DNA of 64,000 nt, from the NCBI RefSeq assembly GCF_040869045.1, contig NC_090320.1, forward strand, positions 238,576,978 to 238,640,977. Reading direction: 5' to 3'. Below the pieces are notes generated by a model, which saw only the letters and a list, made by a program, of their open reading frames with translations, had not been told where the DNA came from and searched no databases. Origin of the DNA: Eurosta solidaginis. Lineage: Eukaryota; Arthropoda; Insecta; Diptera; Tephritidae. The stretch's first letter is position 1. Every line of letters starts with the position of its first letter. The translations under genes were made by a program, and so were the position numbers. Shown piece after piece: positions 20,476 through 31,140 of this stretch.

Positions 20476-21624
20476 ATGTGTCTCATGTATTGTTGTACGT
20501 GAAGGCTATTTTTACATTTTATTTATCGCATAAATCCGATCTCTTGATCCTCTCTGCTATTCTTGAGACACATTTACAGCAATATAAAGGACAGGATGAA
20601 AAATCCAACGAAATATGTAGAATCCCGTAACGTTAACGGGTCTCGCTAATGCGAGAAGGTATACGCGGGGACAACCAAATTAAAATTAATGACAGATTTC
20701 CGGCCATAAGTTCAATATTAAACTTAGGAAAAACGCTTCATAAAATAAAACGGCCTTAACGGCCCATTGTAAAGGTACCGTACACTATCCCGATTTCCAA
20801 AATGTTTCTATATTGGACATAGAGAAACAATAAAATAAGCGTTTCACCATGAAAATGCTCCACATTGTGAACACGCGCACCAATAAGAGAATTAATTTCA
20901 AAAGTGAGATTTATTACTTAAGCAACAACAACACAAAACGCAAGTCGCACGTGGCACATGAAAGAAAGCAGCGCCCAGAAATTATTCCGCCAGCAGCATA
21001 TTTAAGATCACCAAATCATAAAGTTGGATGGCGACATATTTTGTTCTATTGTTCGTATGACTATATATTTGTTTGTGCATGTTTTTCTTTACACTTGCGG
21101 TACCTTAAATTGTATACATTTTTGATGTTTATTTACTTTTGTTTTCGAACATATGGTTAGTCGATAAAGCATTATCACAAGTGTAAATTGTGTTTCATTT
21201 ATATGTATACCTAGTTGCATAAATAATTGTTAATCATCATATATCCAAAATAATTATTCCTTTTTATATATTTGTGTTTGCCAACAGTCCTACAGATGGC
21301 TTCAGATCGAAGCCGAAATATCGGCAATTAAAAACCAATGCAGTTTTTAAACATTGTGTTTTATTTTACCTACGGGCTTTGAGCTCATAAAATTAACACA
21401 ACATAAACGTACATATAAGGCTATAGAAATTACTAAAAATGTTTAAACGGAGAGCACACCAAAAAAACGGAAACAACTATAAGGTGTACCAAACCATCAA
21501 ACGCAAATTTAATACATGGACCAACAAGTACATCAAACGATACCAGCAAAAAACACAGCAAATCATATGATATAACATACTATTTCAACCTCATTGAAAA
21601 AGTTAAATCCACATATTATCTTAA
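20476..21624 (+). mobile_element. Penelope-like element 3' end, copy 1, with 5' inversion
   Basis: From 20563 on it matches 39273-40349. The first ~86 bp (20476-20561) match the same element in inverted orientation (ACGTGAA, ATAAATCCGATCTCTTGATC). A 5'-truncated copy with an inverted 5' stub is typical of Penelope insertions. It carries the end of the GIY-YIG region (MLHIVNTRTNKRINFKSEI, 20852-20910) and a 3' untranslated segment with CGAAGCCGAAATATCGGC. It runs without a break into a family E element. Confidence 0.7.
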
Positions 21625-22522
21625 ACAAGTAAGGGAGGCTAAGTTCGGATGTAACCGAACATTACATACTCAGCTGAGAGCTATGGAGACAAAATAAGGT
21701 AAAATCACCATGTAGGAAAATGAACCTAGGGTAACCCTGGAATGTGTTTGTATGACATGGGTATCAAATGGAAGGTATTAAAGAGTATTTTAAGAGGGAA
21801 TGGGCCATAGTTCTATAGGTGGACGCCATTTGGGGATATTGCCATAAAGGTGGACCAGGGCTGACTCGGGAATTTGTTTGTACGATATAGGTATCAAATG
21901 AAAGGTGTTAATGAGTATTTTAAAAGGGAGAGAGCCTTAGTTCTATAGGTGGACGCCTTTTCGCGAATCGCCATAAAGGTGGACCAGGGGTGGCTCTAGA
22001 ATTTGTTTGTACGATATGGTTATCAAATGAAAGGTGTTAATGGGTATTTTAGAAGGGAGTGGCCCTTAGTTCTATAGGTGGACGCCTTTTCGAGATATCG
22101 CCATAAAGGTGGACCTGGGGTGACTCTAGAATGCGTATGTACAATATGCGTATCAAACGAAAGGTGTTAATGAGTATTTTAAAAGGGAGTAGCGTTAGTT
22201 GTATATGTGAAGGCGTGTTTGAGATATCGACCAAAATGTGGAACTGGGTGATCCAGAACTTCATCTGTCGGATACCGCTAATTTATTTATATATGTAATA
22301 CCACGAACTGTATTCCTCCCATGACTCCAAGGGCTTTTGATTTCGCCCTGCAGAACTTCTTCATTTTCTTCTACTTAATATGGTAGGTGTGATACCCATT
22401 TTACAAAGTTTTTTCCAAAGTTATGTTTTGCGTCAATAAGCCAATCCTATTAGCATGTTTCATCCCTTTTTTCATATTTGGCATAGAATTATGTAATTTT
22501 TTTTAATTTTTCGTAATTTTAA
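21625..22522 (+). mobile_element. Family E element (E4) fused to Penelope copy 1
   Basis: Starts ACAAGTAAGGGAGGC and is nearly identical to the start of E8 at 40350, including the odd TTTTCGCGAATCGCC variant in its third satellite unit. About four 130-bp units, then the middle block, cut off at the start of the 437-bp satellite. Confidence 0.75.
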
Positions 22523-25405
22523 ATTTTTGTTGTTATATCGGCCTACTGATTTGTAAGATCGCGGGTTCGAATCGAGCTCAAGGCCTAACAATAATTTTTT
22601 ATCATTATTATTGTTATGATAATTTTTTCTTAATTGAAAAAAATTGTAAATTAGAATAGAAGAAAGAAAAAATTTAGACAACTGCCAAAGCTCGTTGTAT
22701 AGATCCATTTCGGGAACTGCTAAATTCCTTCATCGGCAACGTTTAGGCGCCGCTGCTATAACCATTCAGCCATCACAGCGGTTTTTTTGTTTGTCTTCAT
22801 TAATCCTACTTCTATTCTGGTTCGTGCCAATTGATATTCACAACACTGCGACATCTGTTGCAGAATGGATGTGAAAATTGGACTTGTTTGATGGCAATGT
22901 TGCCATAGTGTCATATTTTATTGACACTTTTTTCCCCGTGCTCTGGGATGTATTAACAATTTTTGTTGTTATATCGGCCTACTGATTTGTAAGATCGCGG
23001 GTTCGAATCGAGCTCAAGGCCTAACAATAATTTTTTATCATTATTATTGTTATGATAATTTTTTTCTTAATTGAAAAATTTTTTAAATTAGAATAGAAGA
23101 AAGAAAAAATTTAGACAACTGCCAAAGCTCGTTGTATAGATCCATTTCGGGAACTGCTAAATTCCTTCATCGGCAACGTTTAGGCGCCGCTGCTATAACC
23201 ATTCAGCCATCACAGCGGTTTTTTTGTTTGTCTTCATTAATCCTACTTCTATTCTGGTTCGTGCCAATTGATATTCACAACACTGCGACATCTGTTGCAG
23301 AATGTATGTGAAAATTGGACTTGTTTGATGGCAATGCTGCCATAGTGTCATATTTTATTGACACTTTTTTCCCCGTGCTCTGGGATGTATTAACAATTTT
23401 TGTTGTTATATCGGCCTACTGATTTTTAAGATCGCGGGTTCGAATCGAGCTCAAGGCCTAAAAATAATTTTTTATCATTATTATTGTTATGATAATTTTT
23501 TTCTTAATTGAAAAATTTTTTAAATTAGAATAGAAGAAAGAAAAAATTTAGACAACTGCCAAAGCTCGTTGTATAGATCCATTTCGGGAACTGCTAAATT
23601 CCTTCATCGGCAACGTTTAGGCGCCGCTGCTATAACCATTCAGCCATCACAGCGGTTTTTTTGTTTGTCTTCATTAATCCTACTTCTATTCTGGTTCGTG
23701 CCAATTGATATTCACAACACTGCGACATCTGTTGCAGAATGTATGTGAAAATTGGACTTGTTTGATGGCAATGCTGCCATAGTGTCATATTTTATTGACA
23801 CTTTTTTCCCCGTGCTCTGGGATGTATTAACAATTTTTGTTGTTATATCGGCCTACTGATTTTTAAGATCGCGGGTTCGAATCGAGCTCAAGGCCTAACA
23901 ATAATTTTTTATCATTATTATTGTTATGATAATTTTTTTCTTAATTGAAAAATTTTTTAAATTAGAATAGAAGAAAGAAAAAATTTAGACAACTGCCAAA
24001 GCTCGTTGTATAGATCCATTTCGGGAACTGCTAAATTCCTTCATCGGCAACGTTTAGGCGCCGCTGCTATAACCATTCAGCCATCACAGCGGTTTTTTGT
24101 TTGTCTTCATTAATCCTACTTCTATTCTGGTTCGTGCCAATTGATATTTACAACACTGCGACATCTGTTGCAGAATGGATGTGAAAATTGGACTTGTTTG
24201 ATGGCAATGCTGCCATAGTGTCATATTTTATTGACACTTTTTTCCCCGTGCTCTGGGATGTATTAACAATTTTTGTTGTTATTTCGGCCTACTGATTTGT
24301 AAGATCGCGGGTTCGAATCGAGCTCAAGGCCTAAAAATAATTTTTTATCATTATTATTGTAATGATAATTTTTTTCTTAATTGAAAAAATTTTTAAATTA
24401 GAATAGAAGAAAGAAAAAATTTAGACAACTGCCATAGCTCGTTGTATAGATCCATTTCGGGAACTGCTAAATTCCTTCATCGGCAACGTTTAGGCGCCGC
24501 TGCTATAACCATTCAGCCATCACAGCGGTTTTTTTGTTTGTCTTCATTAATCCTACTTCTATTCTGGTTCGTGCCAATTGATATTCACAACACTGCGACA
24601 TCTGTTGCAGAATGGATGTGAAAATTGGACTTGTTTGATGGCAATGCTGCCATAGTGTCATATTTTATTGACACTTTTTTCCCCGTGCTCTGGGATGTAT
24701 TAACAATTTTTGTTGTTATATCGGCCTACTGATTTTTAAGATCGCGGGTTCGAATCGAGCTCAAGGCCTAAAAATAATTTTTTATCATTATTATTGTTAT
24801 GATAATTTTTTTCTTAATTGAAAACATTTTTAAATTAGAATAGAAGAAAGAAAAAACTTAGACAACTGCCAAAGCTCGTTGTATAGATCCATTTCGGGAA
24901 CTGCTAAATTCCTTCATCGGCAACGTTTAGGCGCCGCTGCTATAACCATTCAGCCATCACAGCGGTTTTTTTGTTTGTCTTCATTAATCCTACTTCTATT
25001 CTGGTTCGTGCCAATTGATATTCACAACACTGCGACATCTGTTGCAGAATGGATGTGAAAATTGGACTTGTTTGATGGCAATGCTGCCATAGTGTCATAT
25101 TTTATTGACACTTTTTTCCCCGTGCTCTGGGATGTATTAACAATTTTTGTTGTTATATCGGCCTACTGATTTGTAAGATCGCGGGTTGGAATCGAGCTCA
25201 AGGCCTAACAATAATTTTTTATCATTATTATTGTTATGATAATTTTTTCTTAATTGAAAAAATTTTTAAATTAGAATAGAAGAAAGAAAAAATTTAGACA
25301 ACTGCCAAAGCTCGTTGTATAGATCCATTTCGGGAACTGCTAAATTCCTTCATCGGCAACGTTTAGGCGCCGCTGCTATAACCATTCAGCCATCACAGCG
25401 GTTTT
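22521..25405. repeat. 437-bp satellite array, first block
   Basis: The landmark TGTTATATCGGCCTAC recurs at 22531, 22967, 23404, 23841, 24277 (variant), 24714 and 25151: a period of 436-437. Monomers differ at only a few positions. Each holds a tRNA-like T-arm (GCGGGTTCGAATCGAGC) on the plus strand and, on the minus strand, an A-box-like TGATGGCTGAATGGTTA. No coding region. Confidence 0.95.
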
Positions 25406-25547
25406 TATACTCAGTTGAGCAGAGCTCACAGAGTATATTAAGTTTGATTGGATAACGGTTGGTTGTACATATATAAAGGAATCGAGATAGATATGGACTT
25501 CCATATATCAAAATAATCAGGATCCAGAAAAAATTTGATTGAGCCAT

Positions 25548-25580
25548 GTCCGTCCGTCCGTCCGTCCGTCCGTCCGTCCG
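25548..25580 (+). repeat. TCCG microsatellite
   Basis: Eight tandem CCGT units in the family E core. Shorter versions occur in the other family E copies (for example 16434-16448, 47664-47675). Confidence 0.8.
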
Positions 25581-26779
25581 TTAACACGATAACTTGAGTA
25601 AATTTTGAGGTATCTTGATGAAATTTGGTATGTAGGTTCCTGAGTACTCATCTCAGATCGCTATTTAAAATGAACGATATCGGACTATAACCACGCCCAC
25701 TTTTTCGATATCGAAAATTTCGAAAAACCGAAAAAATGCGATAATTCATTGCCAAAGGCGGTTAAAGCGATGAAACTTGGTAGATGGGTTGACGTTATGA
25801 CGCAGAATAGAAAATTAGTAAGATTTTGGACAATGGGCGTGGCACCGCCCACTTTTACAAGAAGGTAATTTAAAAGTTTTGCAAGCTGTAATTTGGCAGT
25901 CGTTGAAGATATCATGATGAAATTTGGCAGGAACGTTACTACTGTTTCTATATATGTGCTAAATAAAAATTAGCAAAATTGGATGAAGAACACGCCCACT
26001 TTTTAAAAAAAATTTTTTTTAAATTCAAATTTTAACAAAAAATTTAATATCTTTACTGTATATAAGTAAATTAAGTCAAAATTCAACTCCAGTAATGATA
26101 TGATGCAACAAAATACAAAAATAAAAGAAAATTTCAAAATGGGCGTGGCTCCGCCCATTTTCATTTAGTGTGTCTAGAATAATTTTAATGCCATAAGTCG
26201 AACAAAAATTTACCAATCCTTTTGAAATTTGGTAGGAGCATAGACTCTATGACGATAACTGTTCTCTGTGAAAATGGGCGAAATCGGTGGAAGCCACGCC
26301 CAGTTTTTATACACAGTCCACCGTCTGTCCTTCCGCTCGGCCGTTACCACAATAACTTGAGCGAAAACCGATATATATTTACTAAACTTAGCCCACGTAC
26401 TTATCTGAACTCACTTTATCTTGGTATAAAAAATGGCCGAAATCCGACCATAACCACGCCCACTTTATCGATATCGAAAATTACGAAAAATTAAAAAAAT
26501 GCCATAATTCTATACCAAATACGAAAAAAGGGATGAAACATGGTAACTGGATTGGTTTATTGACGCAAAATATAACTTTGGAAAAAACTTTGTAAAATGG
26601 GTGTGACACCTACCATATTAAGTAAAAGAAAATGAAAAAGTTCTACAAGGCGAAATCAACAGCCCTTGGAATCTTGGCAGGAATACTGTTAGTGTTATTG
26701 AATATATAAATAAATTAGCAGTACCCGACAGATGATTTTCTGGATCACCTGATCCAAATTTGGTCGATATCGCGAGAAC

Positions 26780-29230
26780 GCCTTCACATATACATCTAAG
26801 GGCCACTCGCTTTTAAAACCCTCATCAATACCTTTAATTTGATATCCATATCGTACAAACACATTCTACAGTCAACCCTGAACCACCCTAATGGCGATAT
26901 GTCGAAAAGGCGTGCACCTATAGACCTAATGCCCACTCCCTCTTAAAATGCTCAGTAACACCTTTCCTTTGATACCCATATCGTACAAACATTCTAGAGT
27001 CACCCCTGGCCCACCCTAATGGCGATATCTCGAAAAGGCGTTCACCTATAGACCTAATGCCACTCCCTCTTAAAATGCTCAGTAACACATTTCGTTTGAT
27101 ACCCATATCGTACAAACATTCTAGAGTCACCCTTGGTCCACCTTTATGGCGATATCTCGAAAAGGCGTCCACCTATAGAACTAAGGATTGCTCCCTTTTA
27201 AAATACTTATTACCACCTTTCATTTGATACCCATATCGTACAAACACATTCTAGAGTCACCCCTGGCCCACCCTAATGGCGATATCTCGAAAAGGCGTCC
27301 ACCTATAGACCTAATGCCCACTCCCTCTTAAAATGCTCAGTAACACCTTTCGTTTGATACCCATATCGTACAAACATTCTAGAGTCACCCTTGGTCCACC
27401 TTTATGGCGATATCTCGAAAAGGCGTCCACCTATAAAACTAAGGATTGCTCCCTTTTAAAATACTCATTACCACCTTTCATTTGATACCCATATCGTACA
27501 AACACATTCTAGAGTCACCCTGGCCCACCCTAATGGCGATATCTCGAAAAGGCGTCCACCTATAGACCTAATGCCACTCCCTCTTAAAATGCTCAGTAAC
27601 ACATTTCGTTTGATACCCATATCGTACAAACATTCTAGAGTCACCCTTGGTCCACCTTTATGGCGATATCTCGAAAAGGCGTCCACCTATAGAACTAAGG
27701 ATTGCTCCCTTTTAAAATACTCATTACCACCTTTCATTTGATACCCATATCGTACAAACACATTCTAGAGTCACCCCTGGCCCACCCTAATGGCGATATC
27801 TCGAAAAGGCGTCCACCTATAAGCCTAATGCCCACTCCCTCTTAAAATGCTCAGTAACACCTTTCCTTTGATACCCATATCGTAAAAACATTCTAGAGTC
27901 ACCCCTGGCCCACCCTAATGGCGATATCTCGAAAAGGCGTCCACCTATAGACCTAATGTCCACTCCCTCTTAAAATGCTCAGTAACACCTTATACCCATA
28001 TCGTACAAACATTCTAGAGTCACCCCTGGCCCACCCTAATGGCGATATCTCGAAAAGGCGTCCACCTATAGACCTAATGCCCACTCCCTCTTAAAATGCT
28101 CAGTAACACCTTTCGTTTGATACCCATATCGTACAAACTTTCTAGAGTCACCCCTGGCCCACCCTAATGGCGATACCTCGAAAAGGCGTCCACCTATAGA
28201 CCTAATGCCCACTCCCTCTTAAAATGCTCAGTAACACCTTTCGTTTTATACCCATATCGTACAAACATTGTAGAGTCACCCTTGGTCAACCTTTATGGCG
28301 ATATCTCGAAAAGGCGTCCACCTATAGAACTGAGGATTACTCCCTTTTAAAATACTCATTACCACATTTCATTTGATACCCATATCGTACAAACACATTC
28401 TAGAGTCACCCTGGCCCACCCTAATGGCGATATCTCGAAAAGGCGCCCACCTATAGACCTAATGCCCACTTTCTCTTAAAATGCTCAGTAACACCTTTCG
28501 TTTGATACCCATATCGTACAAACATTCTAGAGTCACCCCTGGCCCACCCTAATGGCGATATCTCGAAAAGGCCACCTATAGACCTAGTGCCCACTCCCTC
28601 TTAAAATGCTCAGTAACACCTTTCGTTTGATACCCATATCGTAAAAACATTCTAGAGTCACCCTTGGTCCACCTTTATGGCGATATCTCGAAAAGGCGTC
28701 CACCTATAGAACTAAGGATTGCTCCCTTTTAAAATACTCATTACCACCTTTCATTTGATACCCATATCGTACAAACATATTCCAGAGTCACCCCTGGCCC
28801 ACCCTAATGGCGATATCTCGAAAAGGCGTCCACCTATGGACCTAATGCCCACTCCCTCTTAAAATGCCCAGTAACACCTTTCGTTTGATACCCATATCGT
28901 ACAAACACATTCTAGAGTCACCCCTGGCCCACCCTAATGGCGACATTTCGAAAAGGCGTCCACCTATAGACCTAATGCCCACTCCCTCTTAAAACGCTCA
29001 GTAACACCTTTCATTTGATTCCCATATCGTACAACTAGAGACACCCCTGGTCCACCTTTATGGCGATATCTCGAAACGGCGTCCACCTAGTGAACTAAGG
29101 ATCACTCCTTTTCAAAATACTCATTAACAGCTTTCATTTGATACCCATATCGTACAAACATATTCTAGAGTCACCCCTGGTCCACCTTTATGGCGATATC
29201 CCTAAATGGCGTCCATCCATAGAACTATGG
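26780..29230. repeat. ~130-bp satellite of family E (in E5), about 19 units
   Basis: GGCGATATCTCG recurs at 27021, 27148, 27278, 27406 and onward, periods 127-131. Two unit types alternate: one with GGCCCACCCTAATGGC and CTAATGCCCACTCCC, the other with GGTCCACCTTTATGGC and CTAAGGATTGCTCCC. This indicates a higher-order structure built from dimers. Confidence 0.93.
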
Positions 29231-29411
29231 CCTACTCTCTCTTAAAATACTCTTTAATACCTTCCATTTGATACACATGTCATACAACCACATTCCAGGG
29301 TTACCCTAGGTTCATTTTCTTACATGGTGATTTTCCTTATTTTGTCTCCATAGCTCTCAACTGAGTATGTAATGTTCGGTTACACCCGAACTTAGCCTTC
29401 CTTACTTGTTT

Positions 29412-29910
29412 TGTTTGTCTTCATTAATCCTACTTCTATTCTGGCTCGTGCCAATTGATATTCACAACACTGCGACATCTGTTGCAGAATGGATGTGAAA
29501 ATTGGACTTGTTGGATGGCAATGCTGCCATAGTGTCATATTTTATTGACACTTTTTTCCCCGTGCTCTGGGATGTATTAACAATTTTTGTTGTTATATCG
29601 GCCTACTGATTTGTAAGATCGCGGGTTCGAATCGAGCTCACGGCCTAACAATAATTTTTTATCATTATTATTGTTATGATAATTTTTTTCTTAATTGAAA
29701 CAATTTTTAAATTAGAATAGAAGAAAGAAAAAATTTAGACAACTGCCAAAGCTCGTTGTATAGATCCATTTCGGGAACTGCTAAATTCCTTCATCGGCAA
29801 CGTTTAGGCGCCGCTGCTATAACCATTCAGCCATCACAGCGGTTTTTTTGTTTGTCTTCATTAATCCTACTTCTATTCTGGTTCGTGCCAATTGATATTC
29901 ACAACACTGC
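29412..29910. repeat. 437-bp satellite array, second block
   Basis: Resumes in phase after E5 and ends in the middle of a monomer (TTCACAACACTGCG) where a Penelope fragment begins. With the first block the array holds about 7.75 monomers. Confidence 0.93.
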
Positions 29911-30420
29911 GTGCGCATTTAATACTTTTAGTATGTCTTCCACGTCTTTAGTTTTAATTATAGCAAATACATCATCTACATAATTTGTAATGTATTTGAT
30001 GCATATCTCATTGGTTTTTAGTTCAGCTAGGCTATCGTCAATAATTTTATCAAGTACGATATCTGCGATTGTCGGAGATAGTGGACTGCCCATTGGCATT
30101 CCGTGAACCTGTTGGTAAAATTTTCCATTATATTTCAAATAATTGTTGTCCAGCAAGCAAAAGTCAAAGATAGACTGAAAAGTTTTGTAGCGATCGTTGT
30201 ATGTTGCTCCAACTTTGGCCACTTTCCCATAATGGTTTGTATAGCTAGATTTATTGGGATATTCGTAAATAGGGAGACCACGTCAAAGGATACCAGCATT
30301 TCATCTTCTGCTATTACGAGGGGTTTTAATGCTTCTTTTAGTTCATATGCGTTCTTTATATTATACTCATTGGATATGATGTTTTTCAAAATATTACCCC
30401 CAAACCGTCGCTACACCCCT
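29911..30420 (-). pseudogene. Penelope-like reverse transcriptase fragment
   Basis: On the minus strand the peptides ELKEALKPLVIAEDEMLVSF, DVVSLFTNIP, FYQQVHGMPMGSPLSP, TIADIVLDKI and the catalytic ITNYVDDVFAI follow in RT order. The FDVVSLFTNIP and GMPMGSPLSP blocks are typical of Penelope-like RTs. A frameshift near 30180 separates the two halves. Both ends are abrupt: the left joins the 437-bp satellite in mid-monomer and the right joins a family E middle block. The N-terminus, the rest of the RT and the GIY-YIG domain are missing. Confidence 0.85.
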
Positions 30421-31090
30421 GCTGGAGTTGAATGTTGACATAATTTACTTATATACTGTAAAGATATTAAATTTTTTGTTAAAATTTGACAAAAAAAAAT
30501 TTTTTTTTAAAGTGGGCGTGTTCGTAAACCGAGTTTGTTAATTTTTATTTAGCACACATATAGTAATAGGAGTAACGTTCCTGCCAAATTTCATCATGAT
30601 AACTTCAACAACTGCTAAATTACGGCTTACAAAACTTTGAAATTACCTTCTTTTAAAAGTGGGCGGTGCCACATCCATTGTCAAAAATTTTACTAATTTT
30701 CTATTCCGCGTCAAAAGGTTAACCCACCTACCAAGTTTCATCGCTTTAGCCGTCTTCGGTAATGAATTATCGCACTTTTTCGGTTTTTCCGAAATTTTCG
30801 ATATCGAAAAAGTGGGCGTAGTTATAGTCCGATTTCGTTAATTTTAAATAGCGATATGAGACGAGCACCCAGAAATCCACATGCCAAATTTCATCAAGAT
30901 AGCTCAAAATTTACTCAAGTTATCGTGTTTACGGACGGACGGACGGACATGGCTAAATGATTTTTTTTTTTCGCCCAGATCATTTTGATATATAGAAGAT
31001 TATATCTATCTCGATTAGTTTATGCAGTTACGGATTACCGTTATGCGAACAAAATTAATATACCCTGTGAGCTCTGCTCAGCTGAGTATA
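30421..31090 (+). mobile_element. Family E fragment (E6)
   Basis: Begins in the middle block (CTGGAGTTGAATGTTGACAT) and runs to the end GAGCTCTGCTCAGCTGAGTA. Matches 16000-16600 and 47181-47816. No gene. Confidence 0.75.
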
Positions 31091-31140
31091 AAAATACATA
31101 TAAGAAATAATAATATTTACCGTTTGCATATCTATCTAAA

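Larger units (their letters stand above)
25406..29411 (-). mobile_element. Family E element (E5), 4 kb, inserted in the 437-bp satellite
   Basis: Starts ATACTCAGTTGAGCAGAGC and ends CTCAACTGAGTATG, hairpin GTTCGGTTACACCCGAAC, then TTAGCCTTCCTTACTTG. Neighbouring monomers give the empty site: a run of seven (once six) T where the filled site has T5, element, T4. There is therefore no target duplication beyond about 2 bp. Middle block at left, satellite at right. The asymmetric ends, subterminal inverted CTCARCTGAG and hairpin resemble Helentron/DINE-1 elements; that class is an inference. No transposase. Confidence 0.75.

Noticed and set aside
22521..25405. Possible CRISPR-like array or tRNA gene cluster
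   Set aside because: The monomer is a single 437-bp satellite with no variable spacers. The tRNA-like arms do not form one complete cloverleaf on a strand.
26918..27686. Repeated frames of the MDAFSRYRHKGG type
   Set aside because: They are translations of the 130-bp satellite, which has no start context, varies in frame and also occurs in non-coding Helitron DNA.
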